64,000 nucleotides of DNA, taken from the NCBI RefSeq assembly GCF_004335085.1, contig NZ_RQRS01000015.1:1-64000 (forward strand), in the 5' to 3' direction. This document shows positions 18,000-28,825 of this stretch, piece by piece. Source of the DNA: Pedobacter nototheniae. Lineage in GTDB: Bacteria > Bacteroidota > Bacteroidia > Sphingobacteriales > Sphingobacteriaceae. Within the stretch, counting starts at the first letter, position 1, and every line of letters starts with the position of its first letter. The position numbers were made by a program, and so were the translations under genes. The notes below the pieces were generated by a model. That model was not told the origin of the DNA. It did not search any database and worked only from the letters and a program-made list of their open reading frames with translations.

Positions 18000-19559
18000 T
18001 TGAGTAAAAACAAAATAAATATAATGATTATCACCATTGCGCTTTTTAGCGCGATGGTTTTTTATATCCTTGGTAAATCAAACCTTAAAACTCCGAAACA
18101 AAACTTAAATTTTAGTACAGCAGATGAGCAGCGTGGTGAGTTGCTGGCTAAAAGATACTGCAGCTCCTGCCATCAATTTCCCGAGCCTGCCCTGCTGCCG
18201 AAAAACAGCTGGCGAGCTGCGGTACTTCCCGCAATGGGCATGTTTTTAGGAGTGGAAACCCCAAGCGTTTCGCTAAAGGCAGAGGGAGGGAATCTCATTC
18301 CCTCCACACCGCTATTATCCATAAAGGAGTGGCAGGCTATCAAAGGGTATTATATTGATTCCGCCCCGGAAAGATTTGCTGAAGAGGAAAGAGAGGAAAT
18401 TACGTTTGGCCTTCCATCTTTTGAAGTACTCTTGCCAAAGCAAGATATTTTCTATAGTAATCTTGCTTTAGCAACTTACGTGAAAATTAGTCCGGAATCC
18501 AACCATTGTCTGCTTATCCAAAACGGCATATCAAACCAGTTGTACCAAATCAATGCCCGGCTAGATACTTTGAAATCTTCAAAGCTGCCAGGAACCTTAG
18601 TGGATATGGATTTATCTGCCAGGCCTAATCTTGCCACTTTCATTGGGGAAAATTATATGGCTAGCCAAAGCAGTGGCGGGCGCGTTTACGAGCTCAGCCC
18701 TGCTGCACTTCATCAGCTTTCAGGCAGGAAACCGATATTTTCTTCACTTTCAAGGCCAGTTAAAAGTCTCAAAGCGGACTTAAATGGCGACGGGTTAAAA
18801 GATATTTTAATAGGTGAGTTTGGAAGACTCACTGGTCAGCTCTCATGGGCGCAGGCGAGTAAGAATGGTACTTACAAAAAGCACATTTTGAGGCCGATGC
18901 CTGGCATAATAGATTTTATGATAACCGACGTGAATGGTGATAATAAAGCGGACATTTATGCTTTATTTGCGCAAGGCGATGAAGGGATTTTTCTGTTTAG
19001 AAATCTTGGCAACGGTAAATTCGATACTGAAAAAGTATTAAGCTTCCCCCCGGTTTATGGATCGAGCAGTTTTGAACTCGTTGATTTTAACCAGGACGGC
19101 TTTAAAGACCTTTTGTATACCTGCGGGGATAACGCAGACCTCTCTCCGGTACTAAAACCCTACCATGGCATTTATATTTTTTTCGGTGATGAAAAAGGGA
19201 AGTTTAGAAAATCATTTTTTTATCCAATGAACGGCTGCTATAAAGCTATTGCCCACGATTTCGATTTAGACGGGGACTTGGATATAGCTTCTATCAGCGC
19301 ATTTCCTGCCGCATCGAGCCCTTGGGAAGCGTTCATCTATCTCCAAAATCAAGGCAATCTATCCTTTAAGGGATTTACTTTAGCTAAAAACGTCCCTTTT
19401 CAAAAAGGACTAACGATGGATAGTGGAGATTTTAACGGGGATGGTAAAATAGACCTTTTAATTGGGAACAAATATTACAGCTCGGATAAAACTGCTGAAA
19501 GTCAGCCCTTATTTATGCTACTAAGAAATACTTCATCGGTAACTAAAAAGACCAAATGA
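18000..19559 (+). CDS. haem-c-containing FG-GAP/VCBS repeat protein
   Basis: This 519-residue exported protein begins with a membrane anchor or signal segment (MIITIALFSAMVFYILGK). A c-type haem motif CSSCH (Cys54-His58) follows, with Met residues in PAMGMFLG as possible axial ligands. The rest is a beta-propeller of FG-GAP/VCBS repeats, with calcium-binding loops such as DLNGDGLKDILIG, DVNGDNKADIYAL, DFDLDGDLDIASI and DFNGDGKIDLLIG. I take the TTG at 18000, which gives a basic N-terminus; ATG 18024 is the alternative. It is probably an electron-carrying or binding protein working with the ThuA/dehydrogenase genes downstream. The function is not established. Confidence 0.8.
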   Translation: MSKNKINIMIITIALFSAMVFYILGKSNLKTPKQNLNFSTADEQRGELLAKRYCSSCHQFPEPALLPKNSWRAAVLPAMGMFLGVETPSVSLKAEGGNLIPSTPLLSIKEWQAIKGYYIDSAPERFAEEEREEITFGLPSFEVLLPKQDIFYSNLALATYVKISPESNHCLLIQNGISNQLYQINARLDTLKSSKLPGTLVDMDLSARPNLATFIGENYMASQSSGGRVYELSPAALHQLSGRKPIFSSLSRPVKSLKADLNGDGLKDILIGEFGRLTGQLSWAQASKNGTYKKHILRPMPGIIDFMITDVNGDNKADIYALFAQGDEGIFLFRNLGNGKFDTEKVLSFPPVYGSSSFELVDFNQDGFKDLLYTCGDNADLSPVLKPYHGIYIFFGDEKGKFRKSFFYPMNGCYKAIAHDFDLDGDLDIASISAFPAASSPWEAFIYLQNQGNLSFKGFTLAKNVPFQKGLTMDSGDFNGDGKIDLLIGNKYYSSDKTAESQPLFMLLRNTSSVTKKTK

Positions 19560-19672
19560 AAACCAACCAGAATTTTTTAAAGTCAGCCAGTTTATCTATA
19601 AACCTCAGCGCAGTGGAGACTTGTGCACATGCGCTGGGTAATACTTTCAAATGGCTTATAAAGCGCATTTAA
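19556..19672 (+). CDS. possible 38-residue ORF between FG-GAP and ThuA genes
   Basis: An ATG overlaps the stop of the FG-GAP gene (ATGA) and opens a frame MKTNQNFLKSASLSINLSAV ending in KWLIKRI. There is no recognisable domain and no clear signal peptide. It may be a real small coupled peptide or the rest of a degraded gene. The following 89 nt show nothing. Confidence 0.2.
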   Translation: MKTNQNFLKSASLSINLSAVETCAHALGNTFKWLIKRI

Positions 19673-19761
19673 GCTGAAGACCGGCACATTACAATCCATG
19701 AAGATGAGGCCAGGATTTTATCGGAAAACATTTTTTATACTAAACAACTTTAAATACAGAT

Positions 19762-20469
19762 ATGAAAAATATATTTACTTTACTCCTTTGCATTAGCCTG
19801 AGTTTATTAGCCAGCGCCCAGAAAAGAGTATTGATCTTTTCAAAAACAGCGCGTTACCACCATGAATCAATTGATGCAGGTATCAAAGCGATAAAAAAAC
19901 TTGGCCTGTTAAACCATTTTTCTGTAGATCAGACTACAGATTCCTGCGCACTAAACGAGAAAAATCTAAAGCAATACGCTGCTATAATCTTTTTAAGCCC
20001 CTCTGGAAATATTATCGACAGCGCAGGAAAAGCAGCAATCCAGAAATTTATTCGTTCGGGCAAAGGATTAGTCGGTATTCACGCGGCTTCCACGATAGAG
20101 AAAAACTGGAGTTGGTATGGAAAGCTTGTTGGCGGGGTATTCACCGGTCACCCCGAGCCTCAAACTGCAACCCTTCACCTAGAGGATAGCAACCATCCCG
20201 CTACTAAATTTTTTCCGCCTTCCTTCTCCAGAAGAGATGAGTGGTATAACTTTCGGGACTTGCAACGGGGGCTGCACGTATTGCTCAGCGTAGATGAAAA
20301 AAGCTATAAGGGAGGCGAAAATGGCCCCCATCATCCTATCGCCTGGTACCATGACTTTGAAGGGGGAAGGAGTTTTTATACTGCGCTTGGCCATTTCCCG
20401 GAACATTATAAAGACCCTTTATTTTTAAAACACCTGCTCGCTGGTATACAGTATGCCTTGCGGGATTAA
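19762..20469 (+). CDS. ThuA-domain exported protein
   Basis: This 235-residue protein has a signal peptide (LLLCISLSLLASAQ) and one ThuA-like domain covering the remainder, a class I glutamine amidotransferase-like fold. Family segments visible are RVLIFSKTARYHHESIDAGI, GLVGIHAAST, SWYGKLVGGVFTGHP, HPIAWYHDFEGGRSFYTALG and the closing LAGIQYAL. ThuA proteins are linked genetically to disaccharide (trehalose, sucrose) use in rhizobia and are common near sugar dehydrogenases in Bacteroidota; the reaction is not known. A longer ThuA fusion follows 24 nt downstream. Confidence 0.85.
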   Translation: MKNIFTLLLCISLSLLASAQKRVLIFSKTARYHHESIDAGIKAIKKLGLLNHFSVDQTTDSCALNEKNLKQYAAIIFLSPSGNIIDSAGKAAIQKFIRSGKGLVGIHAASTIEKNWSWYGKLVGGVFTGHPEPQTATLHLEDSNHPATKFFPPSFSRRDEWYNFRDLQRGLHVLLSVDEKSYKGGENGPHHPIAWYHDFEGGRSFYTALGHFPEHYKDPLFLKHLLAGIQYALRD

Positions 20470-20493
20470 TCCAGTTGGTACGATAAAACTTCA

Positions 20494-23400
20494 ATGATGA
20501 ACAATTCACTACAAATAAAATATTTTACGCTTCTAATAAGCCTGCTCCTTTTTTTTGTTGAGGCCTTTCAGGCGCCAAAGTCAAAACCAGCCTTGCTTAT
20601 TTTTTCTAAAACTGCTGGCTGGCACCACAGCTCGATTGCTTCAGCAATCGCTGCAATAAAAAAGATAGCGAACCAAAAAGGATATAGCGTAGATACTACG
20701 ACGAACGCAGCTTATTTTAATGAGCAAAAGCTCTCTGCTTACAACGCTGTAATTTTTAACTCTACAACTGGCAATGTGCTTAACTCAGAACAGCAAACGG
20801 CCTTCGAACGCTACATTCAGGCCGGCGGAGGCTATGTAGGCATCCACTCCGCGGCTGATACCGAATACGATTGGAGCTGGTATGGACAACTCATCGGCGC
20901 TTACTTTGATTCCCATCCGCATAATCCAAATGTGCGTGAAGCTTCAATCCGGGTCAGCGATAAAAGCCATCCGGCAAGCAGCAACTTGCCGGAAAGCTGG
21001 ACAAGAAGCGATGAGTGGTATAACTACAGGTCTTTCTATCCCGGCATCAAGGTCCTGGCGAGCCTGGATGAGGATAGTTACGATGGAGGAACAAATGGCA
21101 CCGGACACCCTATCATCTGGTATCATGAATATGATGGCGGACGTGCTTTTTACACCGGTTTGGGGCATACCGAAGAAAGTTATTCAGAACCTTTATTTTT
21201 AGCTCAGCTTGCCGGCGGCATTGAGTATGCGCTTGGAAATGGGGCAAAGTTAGACTATGCTAAAGCCTATGCCAAACCAATCCCGGAGCAAAACCGCTTT
21301 ACCAAGACTATCCTGTCTACCAACCTAAATTCCCCGATGGAACTCGCTGTGAGCGAAGATGGCCGGATATTCTACACTGAACTTTTTGGTAACCTGTATC
21401 TCTATGATACCAGAAAACATAAAAACACCCTGGTTGAAAAATTAGCGACCACCAATATCGGGGGTACCGGGCTCATTGGCATAACGCTCGATCCTGACTT
21501 TGATAAAAATAACTTTATCTATCTTTATTATGCGCCAGCAGGTCAGAGCCAGGAACCACTTTATTTTAACCTATCCAGGTTTAGCTTATCAAAAATGAGT
21601 GTCTTGGACTTATCGAGTGAAAAAATACTACTGCGTGTTCCGGTTGAAAAAAACAGCGGCTCCCACCATGGCGGCTCGCTCGCCTTCGATAAGGAGGGAA
21701 ATTTATACCTTTCAACGGGTGATAGCAGCAGCCCTTTTTCTTCCGAAGGTTACGCTCCGCTGGATGAGCGCCCGGGTGAAGTTAATTTTAGCGGCGATGC
21801 TCAACGCAGCGCCGGGAATACCAATGATTTCAAGGGAAAAATTTTGCGCATACATCCCGAGGCTGATGGAACCTATAGCATTCCACAAGGTAATTTATTC
21901 AAGCCAGGGACACCAAAAACAAAGCCTGAAATTTACGTGATGGGAACCAGGAACCCCTACCGGATTGCTCTGAATCCAAAATCCTCGACCCTTTATTGGG
22001 GCGACATTGGCCCGGATGCGGGGCAGGAAAGCGAGCGGGGTCCAATGGGCTTTGATGAGGTGAACCAGGCTAAGTCCGCGGGCAACTACGGATGGCCCTA
22101 TTTTGCTGGCGATAATCAGGCCTATGCGCATTGGGACTTTGCAAAAAAGACCGCCGGAGGCAAATTTTATCCTGAAAAACCAGTGAACCATTCGCCAAAC
22201 AATACCGGGTTAAGCCAGCTGCCGCCGGCCAGGCCTGCGATGATCTGGTATCCTTACCTTGCTTCCAAGGAATTTCCTGAACTTGGGCTTGGAGGCAGAT
22301 GCATCATAGGCGGAACTTTCTATAGCTATAAGCAAACTGGCGCTGTAAACCGCTTTCCGGAGTATTATGATGGCAAATTTTTTATTGCCGACTGGATGCG
22401 GAACTGGGTATTCGCCTTGAGTTTTGATGAAAAAGAAAACTATGTGCGAAATGAGCCTTTCATGGCGGCCAATGGAAATTTCAAAAGGCCCATTGATATG
22501 GCTTTTTCCAGCGATGGTATACTCTACATGCTCGAATATGGCTCTGTATATGGAGCGGCCAATGCGGATGCTTCCCTTGTGAAAATTGAATATAACACCG
22601 GAAACCGAGCACCTGTTGCCAAAGCAGAAATTATAAATGAAAAAGAACACCAGCGGTTGGACAAAACAGTATTTTTAACTTCAGAGCGAAAAAATTTCCC
22701 TTCCCATCGGAGCATTGCAGGTAAAGCGCCACTACTGGTAAACTTTCGTGGGCAAAAAAGCTATGATTTAGATGACGATGAGCAGCTCAGCTACCAGTGG
22801 CAATTCGAGGGCAAGGTTTTTGCGTCCAATAAAATTAACCCTGTATATACCTATAAAAAGCCGGGAACTTATAAGTCGATTTTAACGGTACGTGATAAAA
22901 GCGGCGCCAGCGCAAAAGACACTTTAATCATAAAAGTCGGTAATACCCCGCCAGTGGTCTCTATTTCTAGCGCTGAGAATAAATCATTTTTCTGGACTGA
23001 TAAACCCTTTACTTATGCGGTCCAGGCCAGTGATAAGGAAGATCTAAAAATTGTACCTAAGCGCTTGAAGGCTTTTTACACATACCTTTCGGCTGGTCAA
23101 AAAAATCAATCACAGCAGGCCAGTTATTCAGGTAAAGCGCTAATGGCGGCCAGCGACTGTAAATCCTGCCATCTGGCGAATGCTAAGGCCATAGGACCAA
23201 GTTACTTTGATATCGCAGCGCGCTACAGTTCCCAAAACGGCACAATAGAAAAACTTGCGGAAAAAATTATCAAAGGGGGTGGGGGAAGCTGGGGGCAAAC
23301 AAGCGTGATGAGCGCCCATCCGCAACTTTCCACCAGCGATGCAAAAGAAATCGTAAACTATATTTTCTCCATGCCGCTGGAGAAAACCGCCCAGCGCATC

Positions 23401-23913
23401 GCGCTTGCCAAAACCGGCACACTGAAGTTAAATTCAATTAAAGATGAGCCTGAAGGTGGATACCTGTTTCAAGTAAGCTATACCGATGGCGGAAGAAAGC
23501 CTATTGGGCCGCTTTCCAGTACCGAAGAATTTTTCTTAAGAAGCCCGGTTATTAACCCCGCGCTGGCGGACGCCCACAAGGGTTTTGAGCGCTTCCGAAA
23601 TAGCCTATCTGAAGGAGATAATAAGGCTTATATTTTATTAAAACAGACGGACCTAAATGGCATTAAAAATTTCACATTTAACTATGCCTCCACCATGGAT
23701 GGAGAAATCGAGGTTAGGCGGGATTCGCGTGCAGGACCCTTAATCTCAAAAATTAGCTACAATTCAACCGGCTCGTTTGATAAATATGCCGATATCCTCA
23801 GTCCAGTCAACTCTCCCATCAAAGGCAGGCATGATTTGTATTTTATTATGCGGCGCAGACAAAGTCCGTATAAAGGCATTATAAAGCTTGGCAGGATAAC
23901 TTTTGGAAGATAA
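20494..23913 (+). CDS. ThuA / sugar dehydrogenase (GSDH) / PKD / cytochrome c fusion protein
   Basis: This 1139-residue secreted protein has five parts: signal peptide (1-28); ThuA domain (about 32-245, paralogous to the preceding gene); a six-bladed glucose/sorbosone dehydrogenase propeller (about 268-690, with GTGLIGITLDPDFDKNNFIY and NSGSHHGGSLAFDKEGNLYL, the usual PQQ-dependent GSDH segments); a PKD domain (about 735-825); and a cytochrome c domain with CKSCH (Cys889-His893). The last 130 residues resemble a CBM6-type beta-sandwich. It probably oxidises a sugar outside the cytoplasm and passes electrons to its own haem. It is the last gene of the susCD operon. The substrate is unknown. 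Confidence 0.85.
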   Translation: MMNNSLQIKYFTLLISLLLFFVEAFQAPKSKPALLIFSKTAGWHHSSIASAIAAIKKIANQKGYSVDTTTNAAYFNEQKLSAYNAVIFNSTTGNVLNSEQQTAFERYIQAGGGYVGIHSAADTEYDWSWYGQLIGAYFDSHPHNPNVREASIRVSDKSHPASSNLPESWTRSDEWYNYRSFYPGIKVLASLDEDSYDGGTNGTGHPIIWYHEYDGGRAFYTGLGHTEESYSEPLFLAQLAGGIEYALGNGAKLDYAKAYAKPIPEQNRFTKTILSTNLNSPMELAVSEDGRIFYTELFGNLYLYDTRKHKNTLVEKLATTNIGGTGLIGITLDPDFDKNNFIYLYYAPAGQSQEPLYFNLSRFSLSKMSVLDLSSEKILLRVPVEKNSGSHHGGSLAFDKEGNLYLSTGDSSSPFSSEGYAPLDERPGEVNFSGDAQRSAGNTNDFKGKILRIHPEADGTYSIPQGNLFKPGTPKTKPEIYVMGTRNPYRIALNPKSSTLYWGDIGPDAGQESERGPMGFDEVNQAKSAGNYGWPYFAGDNQAYAHWDFAKKTAGGKFYPEKPVNHSPNNTGLSQLPPARPAMIWYPYLASKEFPELGLGGRCIIGGTFYSYKQTGAVNRFPEYYDGKFFIADWMRNWVFALSFDEKENYVRNEPFMAANGNFKRPIDMAFSSDGILYMLEYGSVYGAANADASLVKIEYNTGNRAPVAKAEIINEKEHQRLDKTVFLTSERKNFPSHRSIAGKAPLLVNFRGQKSYDLDDDEQLSYQWQFEGKVFASNKINPVYTYKKPGTYKSILTVRDKSGASAKDTLIIKVGNTPPVVSISSAENKSFFWTDKPFTYAVQASDKEDLKIVPKRLKAFYTYLSAGQKNQSQQASYSGKALMAASDCKSCHLANAKAIGPSYFDIAARYSSQNGTIEKLAEKIIKGGGGSWGQTSVMSAHPQLSTSDAKEIVNYIFSMPLEKTAQRIALAKTGTLKLNSIKDEPEGGYLFQVSYTDGGRKPIGPLSSTEEFFLRSPVINPALADAHKGFERFRNSLSEGDNKAYILLKQTDLNGIKNFTFNYASTMDGEIEVRRDSRAGPLISKISYNSTGSFDKYADILSPVNSPIKGRHDLYFIMRRRQSPYKGIIKLGRITFGR

Positions 23914-23962
23914 TCCTTTTTGTTGTATCATTTATGTGAAGAAAATTTGAGTACAGGATTTT

Positions 23963-24007
23963 GTTAAAATACTATTAACGCTTAATACATCCACTCTTGT
24001 AGATTTG
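23963..24007 (+). promoter_or_regulatory. mannan-regulon promoter of the GH/GH26/esterase operon
   Basis: GTTAAAATACTATTAAC (23963-23979) is the best copy of the motif, with GTTAA and TTAAC as inverted half-sites 7 nt apart. It starts 37 nt before TAGATTTG (24000-24007), a perfect -7 element. The predicted start of transcription is about 40 nt before ATG 24056. Confidence 0.7.
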
Positions 24008-24055
24008 AATCTAACACTAATGCTAACCAAATCCAATTTCCGGGGAAATTCCCGA

Positions 24056-25753
24056 ATGAAACCTATGAAAAAAAATATCTCTTTTTGTTTTGCCTTTGTT
24101 ATTTTGATGAGTTTCTCTGTGCAGGCGCAAAATCCTATTATAAAAACAACCCAGATTAATCCGGTTGTGAAAACCTATCAAAAAGCAGAATGGACCATCG
24201 AATTGCAGGCAGATTTTGATAATCCATATTTTCAGGAAGATTTAGCCCTTGACATGCAGCTTACTTCTCCTACTGGTAAAAAAATTAACCTGCCATGTTA
24301 CTATGAATCCGGGCAAACTGGAAAGCGCTCGCTTTGGAAGGCGCGCTTCAGTGCCCAGGAAAGTGGAAGCTATAAGTACAGGTTCGCACTGCGGAAAAAC
24401 AGCAAAGAGGTTGCTTTAAGCAAACCCTCTTCATTTAAAGTGTCAGCATCTAGGCTTAAAGGCATTTTGCATAAGGGCAATGACTGGACATTCAGGTTCG
24501 ATAATGGAGATGCTTTCAGGGGCATCGGAGAAAATATTTGCTGGGAATCAAGAGATGATGATGATTCAAAATATTTTAAAGCCCTTCATGAAAATCCGAA
24601 GTATAACTATGAGTACATGCTCCCTTCGCTGGCTAAACATGGCGGAAATTATTTTCGAACCTGGATTTGTTCGTGGAATTTGCCATTAGACTGGAAAAGT
24701 GGAATAAATAACAGGCGATACAGCAATTCCCCGGCCTACTTTAATCCAAGCGCAATAGAAAAAATGGACCGAATGGTTAATTTATCTGATTCACTGGGCC
24801 TGTACATTATGCTCACTTTAGGTCCGGGATCTCATGATGGTAAAAACGGGCGTTATGGGGTTTCTTCTGCCAATTTTTTTATAGACGCGAAGGCTAAGGA
24901 GGAATACCGAAACCGCCTGAGGTTCATTATTGCGCGCTGGGGTTACAGCAGCGCGATAGGAGCATGGGAGTTTTTTAACGAAATAGACAATGTTCAGTTC
25001 AGGGATAAAAACAATCCAATCCCAGCTGAACATATCGTGCAATGGCACCAGGAAATGGCGGACTACGTCAAAAAAATAGACCCCTTTAAACACCTGGTGA
25101 CCACAAGCATTTCTCACCGGGATTTAAAGGGACTTAATTCTATTGATGCCATAGATTTTAACCAAAAACACATCTACAAAAATAACCGCGCCCTGCCTAC
25201 CACCATTGTAAGCTATACCAAAACCTATGGTAAACCATATGTGATTGGCGAATATGGCTATGAGTATGACTGGTCTAAAAACTTCGATGATTTCGCTGAG
25301 GGCATGGATTCAGATTTTAAACGTGGATTGTGGTATGGCCTTTTCTCGCCGACCCCCATCTTGCCGCTTTCCTGGTGGTGGGAGTATTTTGATAACCGTG
25401 GCACAGATAAATATATTGCCAATGTTCGCCGCATCCAGGACGAAATGATGCAGTCTGGAAAAGGCAGTTTTGATAGCCTGAGGGTCAAGAGTTCTAACAC
25501 GGCTATTGAAGTATTTAGCGTAAAATGCGGGGCTGATATTTTTATCTACCTGTATAACCCTAAAGCTGAAATCCAGAAAACTGATATTAGCTTACCTGTT
25601 ACCTTGTCAAATTACAAGCTTACTAGATATAACTGTGAAACGCAGCGTTTTGATGCAGATCTGAAATTTGCGGCAAAAGGTGATAGCCTGGACATCAATA
25701 GCTTAGCGCTTGCCCCTAATACAGATTTTGTTTACATTTTAAAGAAACCTTAA
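24056..25753 (+). CDS. DUF5060 plus clan GH-A glycoside hydrolase
   Basis: This protein of about 566 residues has a signal peptide (FAFVILMSFSVQAQ), a DUF5060 beta-sandwich (about 28-135, KTYQKAEWTIELQADFDNPY) and a TIM barrel with acid/base Glu309 in WEFFNEIDN and nucleophile Glu399 in VIGEYGYEY. The C-terminal ~80 residues form a small beta domain. The layout matches GH5-like enzymes with DUF5060; the exact family and substrate cannot be fixed by eye. Being first in the operon with GH26 suggests a mannan-directed activity. The frame is open back to a TTG at 24005, but ATG 24056 (or 24065) gives the proper signal peptide and lies after the promoter. Confidence 0.8.
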   Translation: MKPMKKNISFCFAFVILMSFSVQAQNPIIKTTQINPVVKTYQKAEWTIELQADFDNPYFQEDLALDMQLTSPTGKKINLPCYYESGQTGKRSLWKARFSAQESGSYKYRFALRKNSKEVALSKPSSFKVSASRLKGILHKGNDWTFRFDNGDAFRGIGENICWESRDDDDSKYFKALHENPKYNYEYMLPSLAKHGGNYFRTWICSWNLPLDWKSGINNRRYSNSPAYFNPSAIEKMDRMVNLSDSLGLYIMLTLGPGSHDGKNGRYGVSSANFFIDAKAKEEYRNRLRFIIARWGYSSAIGAWEFFNEIDNVQFRDKNNPIPAEHIVQWHQEMADYVKKIDPFKHLVTTSISHRDLKGLNSIDAIDFNQKHIYKNNRALPTTIVSYTKTYGKPYVIGEYGYEYDWSKNFDDFAEGMDSDFKRGLWYGLFSPTPILPLSWWWEYFDNRGTDKYIANVRRIQDEMMQSGKGSFDSLRVKSSNTAIEVFSVKCGADIFIYLYNPKAEIQKTDISLPVTLSNYKLTRYNCETQRFDADLKFAAKGDSLDINSLALAPNTDFVYILKKP

Positions 25754-25755
25754 AG

Positions 25756-26787
25756 ATGAAAAATAGCCGATACGGTTTAATTTTAATAATGCTTTTTAGC
25801 TTTAGCCATTCCGCTTTCGCGCAAAATCTTGCTCCGCAGCAAGGGAAGAAAGACGTAAAAACGACTAAAGTTCCCACCCGGTTTAAATCACTGAATTACC
25901 TTTACTCGGTATTGGGAAGATATACCATTTCTGGTATACATAATCGGGAGCCAAATGCAGAACCAAAAAAATGGACGCAGGAAGTATTCAACACGACCGG
26001 GAAATATCCTGGGCTTTGGAGCGGGGATTTTCTATTCCAGTCTGAAAATATTCAAAACAGACAAACGATGATAAATGAAGCTGCGGAGCAGTGGAGGAAA
26101 GGAAGTCTTATCAATATCATGTGGCACGCATGTAATCCTGCGCTGGAGCAGCCATGCGGCTGGGATAAGCAAGGGGTCTTGAGTAAATTAAGTGATCAGC
26201 AGTGGAAGGAGCTTTTGACCGATGGAACTTTGATAAATACCAGGTGGAAGTCAATGATGGATGAGATCGCTTTATATTTAAGCCAACTCAAAGAAAAAAA
26301 TGTGGAAGTGCTGTTCAGACCTTTGCATGAAATGAACCAGGGCGTTTTCTGGTGGGGCGGCAGGCCTGGTGCGGCGGGTACCAGAAAACTCTATCAGCTG
26401 ACCCACGATTACTTAAGCAAAACCAAAAAGCTAGATAACCTGATTTGGGTATGGGACATACAGGATTTTAAAACCCTGGAAAAAGATGCAGTGGATTATA
26501 ATCCCGGTGATGGTTACTGGGACGTTGCTGCGCTGGATATTTATGATGATAAAACAGGATTCAGCCAGCAAAAATATGATATCATGGTAAAAGCTGGTGG
26601 CAAAAAGCCTATAGCCATTGGTGAATGTCAGGTGCTTCCTACTGCCCAGATAATGGCAAAACAGCCAAAATGGACTTTTTTTATGGGGTGGTCAGAATTA
26701 GTATTCTCTCATAATACCCCTGCTCAATTAAACGCTTTAATGAAAGCTGAAAACATCATCTCTTTGGATGAGATGCATGGCTGGTAA
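25756..26787 (+). CDS. GH26 endo-beta-1,4-mannanase
   Basis: This 343-residue exported enzyme has a signal peptide (LFSFSHSAFAQ) and a GH26 TIM barrel. RPLHEMNQGVFWWGG carries the acid/base Glu192 and AIGECQVLP the nucleophile Glu290; NIMWHACNP and LIWVWDIQD are further GH26 segments. GH26 enzymes of this type release mannobiose from beta-mannan. It starts 2 nt after the DUF5060 hydrolase and 9 nt before the esterase. In B. fragilis the homologous GH26 sits in one operon with the symporter, GH130 and epimerase; here those are split over three transcripts under a shared promoter type. Confidence 0.9.
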   Translation: MKNSRYGLILIMLFSFSHSAFAQNLAPQQGKKDVKTTKVPTRFKSLNYLYSVLGRYTISGIHNREPNAEPKKWTQEVFNTTGKYPGLWSGDFLFQSENIQNRQTMINEAAEQWRKGSLINIMWHACNPALEQPCGWDKQGVLSKLSDQQWKELLTDGTLINTRWKSMMDEIALYLSQLKEKNVEVLFRPLHEMNQGVFWWGGRPGAAGTRKLYQLTHDYLSKTKKLDNLIWVWDIQDFKTLEKDAVDYNPGDGYWDVAALDIYDDKTGFSQQKYDIMVKAGGKKPIAIGECQVLPTAQIMAKQPKWTFFMGWSELVFSHNTPAQLNALMKAENIISLDEMHGW

Positions 26788-27945
<1,158 letters not shown>

Positions 27946-27946
27946 C

Positions 27947-28825
27947 TTAAATAAATACGCGCTTGCCTACATAGTTTTCTCGGAACTCTTTTGGCGTGCA
28001 GCCTTTTTTATTTTTGAAGGTCCGGTTAAAGTTGGCCATATTATTAAAGCCGCAAATAAAGGCAATTTCAGCAACAGACTGGGTCGTGTCAATAAGCATT
28101 CTGCTGACATGCCCCAGTCTGATTTCGTTCAGCGAATCAATAAAATTATAACCGGTGCGTTTTTTAATAAACCGGCTGAAGGATGCTTCTGGCATGTTGG
28201 CTATCTTTGCTACTTCAGACAGGGTGATAAGCCTGTTGAAGTTATTATTCATATACTCAAATACCTTTTCAATCCGTCTGCTATTATAATTATAATCTTC
28301 CTTAGTAAAACTGGAATCCGAAAGCAGTTTGGTATCCCTGGATATCGAGAGATCATGCAATATCGATAGTAGCTCTAATATCGAATCAAAGCCACTTTTC
28401 TTACTCAAAGCCAAAAGACGCGGAGAAATGCGTTCAATGGTTTCCTTAGAAAAAAGCACTCCACGCTTACTTTGCTCAAACATATTACGAATGAAAGACA
28501 GCTGATTGCGCTTTAAAAACTTTTCATCCAATAAGTCCTTATGGAACTGAATAGTGACCTCTCTAATGTCCTCACTTACGCAATTATGAGTAAACCAGCC
28601 GTGCGATAAATTGGAGCCTACCAGCACGAGTTCCTGCTGCTCTATTTCTGCTATGTGATCACCCACAATCCGTTTCGCCCCGGCCGCATTGAGCACTAAG
28701 TTGAGCTCCATGTCCTCATGGTTGTGCAGCGGGAAATCAAATTCTTGCTTAGTTCTGGAAAAAATGGTAAAACAGTCGTTCGGCGTCAAAGGGGTGATTT
28801 CCCTGATTACATTTTTAGACATATC
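27947..28825 (-). CDS. AraC-family transcriptional regulator
   Basis: This protein of about 292 residues has an N-terminal cupin-like sensor domain (FPLHNHEDMELNLVLN at about 35-50) and a C-terminal AraC DNA-binding domain with two HTHs: the first around LSEVAKIANMPEASFSRFIK, the second around SVAEIAFICGFNNMANFNRT, the family signature. It is the only intact dedicated regulator in the mannan locus and so the leading candidate to read the shared promoter motif. I start at ATG 28825; the frame extends to a TTG at 28846. It is divergent from the epimerase (300 bp apart) and convergent with the esterase. Confidence 0.85.
   Translation of the reverse strand, partial: DMSKNVIREITPLTPNDCFTIFSRTKQEFDFPLHNHEDMELNLVLNAAGAKRIVGDHIAEIEQQELVLVGSNLSHGWFTHNCVSEDIREVTIQFHKDLLDEKFLKRNQLSFIRNMFEQSKRGVLFSKETIERISPRLLALSKKSGFDSILELLSILHDLSISRDTKLLSDSSFTKEDYNYNSRRIEKVFEYMNNNFNRLITLSEVAKIANMPEASFSRFIKKRTGYNFIDSLNEIRLGHVSRMLIDTTQSVAEIAFICGFNNMANFNRTFKNKKGCTPKEFRENYVGKRVFI

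Noticed and set aside
22210..22650. 146-residue minus-strand ORF
   Set aside because: It is antisense within the GSDH domain of the fusion protein; no recognisable content.
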